NCBI RefSeq assembly: GCF_000703005.1 | Contig: NZ_JNLH01000001.1 | Location: 2,039,001-2,103,000, forward strand | Length of the DNA stretch: 64,000 nt | DNA from: Pseudobutyrivibrio ruminis HUN009 | GTDB taxonomy: Bacteria > Bacillota > Clostridia > Lachnospirales > Lachnospiraceae | Reading direction: 5' to 3' | Shown: in pieces, positions 62,781 to 64,000 of the stretch | Numbering within the stretch: position 1 is the first letter of the stretch | Layout of the letters: every line of letters begins with the position of its first letter | Notes under the pieces: generated by a model | Databases searched by the model: none | What the model saw: the letters and a program-made list of their open reading frames with translations, nothing else | What the model was told of the DNA's origin: nothing | Position numbers and translations under genes: made by a program

Positions 62781-63764
62781 TTAACAATACTTCTTTTCTA
62801 TTTCTTTGCATGCGCTCTGGATGCGTTCTCTCATACTTTCTGGTTCAAGAACTTCAATGTTCAATCCATACTGCATTGCCCAGTAGAAAAAAGTATCTGG
62901 ATTGCACTTCAAACTAGCAATAATCTCATCTTCACCTTCTGGTACAACTCTAAAATCCTTTCCAAAGCTATCCACCAGATTATCCATAAGATTCTCATGA
63001 GCTTTTAACTTAATATGAATACTCTCACCAGAATACATATAAAAATGCTCTGCTAAATAATCCTTTAAATTAAGACCTCTTTCATAGCCATGAATACTTT
63101 TAATCGGCTTATTTTTATCTTTCAGTATCTCCACGTTGGCAATCCTATCCAGCCGGTAATGCGAGAGATTCTCATATTCCTCTGTCTTTGCTATGAGATA
63201 GTATTTACCTCTATTACTAATCATTTGGTAAGGACTTACTATGTATTTTTGACTGCGTTTAGGGTGAAGCTTAAAATCAATTCCATATTGCAGGTAAGAA
63301 AACGATATCTGTCGACCTTTTGAAATAGCTTCATCTATAATTGCTATAGAATCCATGACCATTGGATTATCAGTATTCTTCCCACTTGAAGTGCTGTGAA
63401 TATGAGATACATGCGCTTTAAAGTATTTATTAGAATAACGTTCTAGCTTTTTTACAAGTGAATGGGCATCCTTGTCAGAAATGGCCCCAGATGTAAAAAT
63501 ACTATCTATCAAAAGACGCAATTCTGCGTCTGTAAAATCTCTAGTATTCAAATAATATCCCTGTTTTGCCACGATATCATAGCCCATCTCTTGAAGGCTT
63601 ACTATGTTATTTTTGACAGCTCTTCTTTCGCAATCCATTCCATAATTGTACTTAAGCAAATCAATAATATCCTGTTGTAGAAGCCTATGCTCACTATCTG
63701 AATACTCTCGGAGAATATCCAATATAAGCATATTTAACATTTTCTTTGTCCCTGTTCCATACAT
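62781..63764 (-). CDS. WYL-domain transcriptional regulator
   Basis: 327 residues. An N-terminal winged helix (about 10-70, with DCERRAVKNNIVSLQEMGYDI) precedes a WYL domain (about 130-225) in which the name motif appears as KYYLIAKTEEYENLSHYRLDRI. A WCX-like C-terminal part follows. WYL regulators bind ligands such as nucleic acids and often control defence loci. It heads the operon with the two nuclease-like genes. GAGGAG is 8 nt before the ATG. An inverted repeat 48 nt upstream could be its own operator. Confidence 0.9.
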   Translation of the reverse strand: MYGTGTKKMLNMLILDILREYSDSEHRLLQQDIIDLLKYNYGMDCERRAVKNNIVSLQEMGYDIVAKQGYYLNTRDFTDAELRLLIDSIFTSGAISDKDAHSLVKKLERYSNKYFKAHVSHIHSTSSGKNTDNPMVMDSIAIIDEAISKGRQISFSYLQYGIDFKLHPKRSQKYIVSPYQMISNRGKYYLIAKTEEYENLSHYRLDRIANVEILKDKNKPIKSIHGYERGLNLKDYLAEHFYMYSGESIHIKLKAHENLMDNLVDSFGKDFRVVPEGEDEIIASLKCNPDTFFYWAMQYGLNIEVLEPESMRERIQSACKEIEKKYC

Positions 63765-63811
63765 AGTCTTGTCTCCTCATAAAAATGTATCTACCAAGGA
63801 TAATAACACTA

Positions 63812-63839
63812 ATCTATGTGCATTTTATGGCACATAGAT
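63812..63839. promoter_or_regulatory. Inverted repeat with ATGTGC/GCACAT core, copy A
   Basis: ATCTATGTGC-N8-GCACATAGAT, perfect 10-bp arms, 48 nt upstream of the WYL start. No T-run follows on the minus strand, so it is not a terminator. TAAAAT in the loop could be a -10, so the arms would flank the promoter. Confidence 0.75.
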
Positions 63840-63941
63840 AATCTGAAAGAAATTCTATCATGCATCACTCTCAGAGTTATCATCGCTATCATTTTGAGCT
63901 TTTTGTGGTTTACAACCTAGCACTGCCAATAAATAAAAACA

Positions 63942-63981
63942 CAGAGGTGGAAATTCACTTTTTAGCGAATCTCCACCTCTG
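63942..63981 (-). terminator. Long hairpin, terminator-like, near the right edge
   Basis: A 17-bp stem with 15 matches (CAGAGGTGGA at the left end) and a 6-nt loop; on the minus strand TGTTTTTATTTATT follows. It probably terminates a minus-strand gene beyond the window. A terminal repeat of an element cannot be excluded. Confidence 0.65.
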
Positions 63982-64000
63982 ATTTATATATGAGAATTAT

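Larger units (their letters stand above)
53639..64000. mobile_element. Candidate integrated element or defence island (right end not seen)
   Basis: All convincing genes switch to the minus strand at 53639. The content changes to a tyrosine recombinase, repeats, replication proteins (DnaB, DnaE-like), a stand-alone FtsH-like protease, small unknown gene pairs and a WYL-led nuclease operon. Gaps are larger than in the core. There is no tRNA target and no att duplication in view, so the extent is unproven. The recombinase could also be the housekeeping Xer with the island starting beyond it. Confidence 0.55.

Noticed and set aside
62562..63008. 148-codon plus-strand frame over the WYL/RNase J-like junction
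   Set aside because: It is antisense to two genes with clear motifs; its Cys, Phe and Ser-rich composition is typical of a shadow frame.
63861..63986. Minus-strand frame ending in a serine/aspartate-rich tail, overlapping the right-edge hairpin
   Set aside because: It has no ATG or well-placed start after an in-frame stop near 63985, and most of it lies in a terminator-like hairpin. It reads like protein at its end, so a decayed gene is possible, but support is too weak to list.

Overview
The window looks like a low-GC Firmicute chromosome, most likely a Lachnospiraceae member near Butyrivibrio/Pseudobutyrivibrio. This is inferred from the proteins and gene order (groES-groEL behind a CIRCE operator, rpsO-pnp, rex, phoH-pgpH-ybeY, mutS-mutL-miaA, mreBCD-mrdA-minC-rodA-mgsA, yggS-sepF). 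Species is not determinable without a search. No rRNA, tRNA, CRISPR array or intact insertion sequence was seen.

Region 1 (1-53620) is almost entirely plus-strand core genome. It opens with a partial CAAX-type protease, a DUF308 membrane protein and a lipase-like hydrolase. Then come the chaperonin operon, degV, purA, rpsO-pnp, an ABC-F ATPase, the redox repressor rex behind a candidate Rex operator, yebC, glgA, ftsK and fhs. Next are rlmH, pyrimidine-nucleoside phosphorylase, phoH, a degenerate pgpH and ybeY, followed by a flippase, two flavoproteins, mutS-mutL-miaA and a methionine gamma-lyase-like enzyme. The rod-shape/division cluster follows (mreB, mreC, mreD, PBP2, minC, rodA, mgsA, a lipoprotein DD-carboxypeptidase). 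Region 1 ends with a P-loop protein, an HlyD-like protein, yggS, sepF, aroB, lspA and an rluD-type synthase. Many genes overlap by 1-8 nt or are separated by under 30 nt, so long operons are likely. Clear intrinsic terminators and sigma-A promoters mark several unit ends.

Region 2 (53608-64000) starts at a perfect 32-nt palindromic terminator. Every convincing gene there is on the minus strand and the content is accessory. A tyrosine recombinase sits at the boundary; a 36-bp near-palindrome and four copies of a 12-mer lie just upstream of it. Further in are a nucleotidyltransferase-fold protein, an overlapping pair of small unknown genes, and an FtsH-like AAA+/M41 protease without a membrane anchor. 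A second replication module follows: DnaB helicase, a 43-residue protein, and a truncated DnaE-like protein with a changed catalytic aspartate. The last module is a tight operon of a WYL-domain regulator, an RNase J-like metallo-beta-lactamase nuclease and a PD-(D/E)XK-like nuclease. Three inverted repeats sharing an ATGTGC/GCACAT core precede the first genes of three consecutive modules. I read this as an integrated element or defence island whose right end is outside the window.

The observations I rate highest are the WYL/beta-CASP/PD-(D/E)XK operon, the shared inverted repeats, the degenerate DnaE beside a second DnaB, the pseudo-PgpH lacking its HD residues, and a MinC that lacks the MinD-binding motif in a cluster with no minD or minE.
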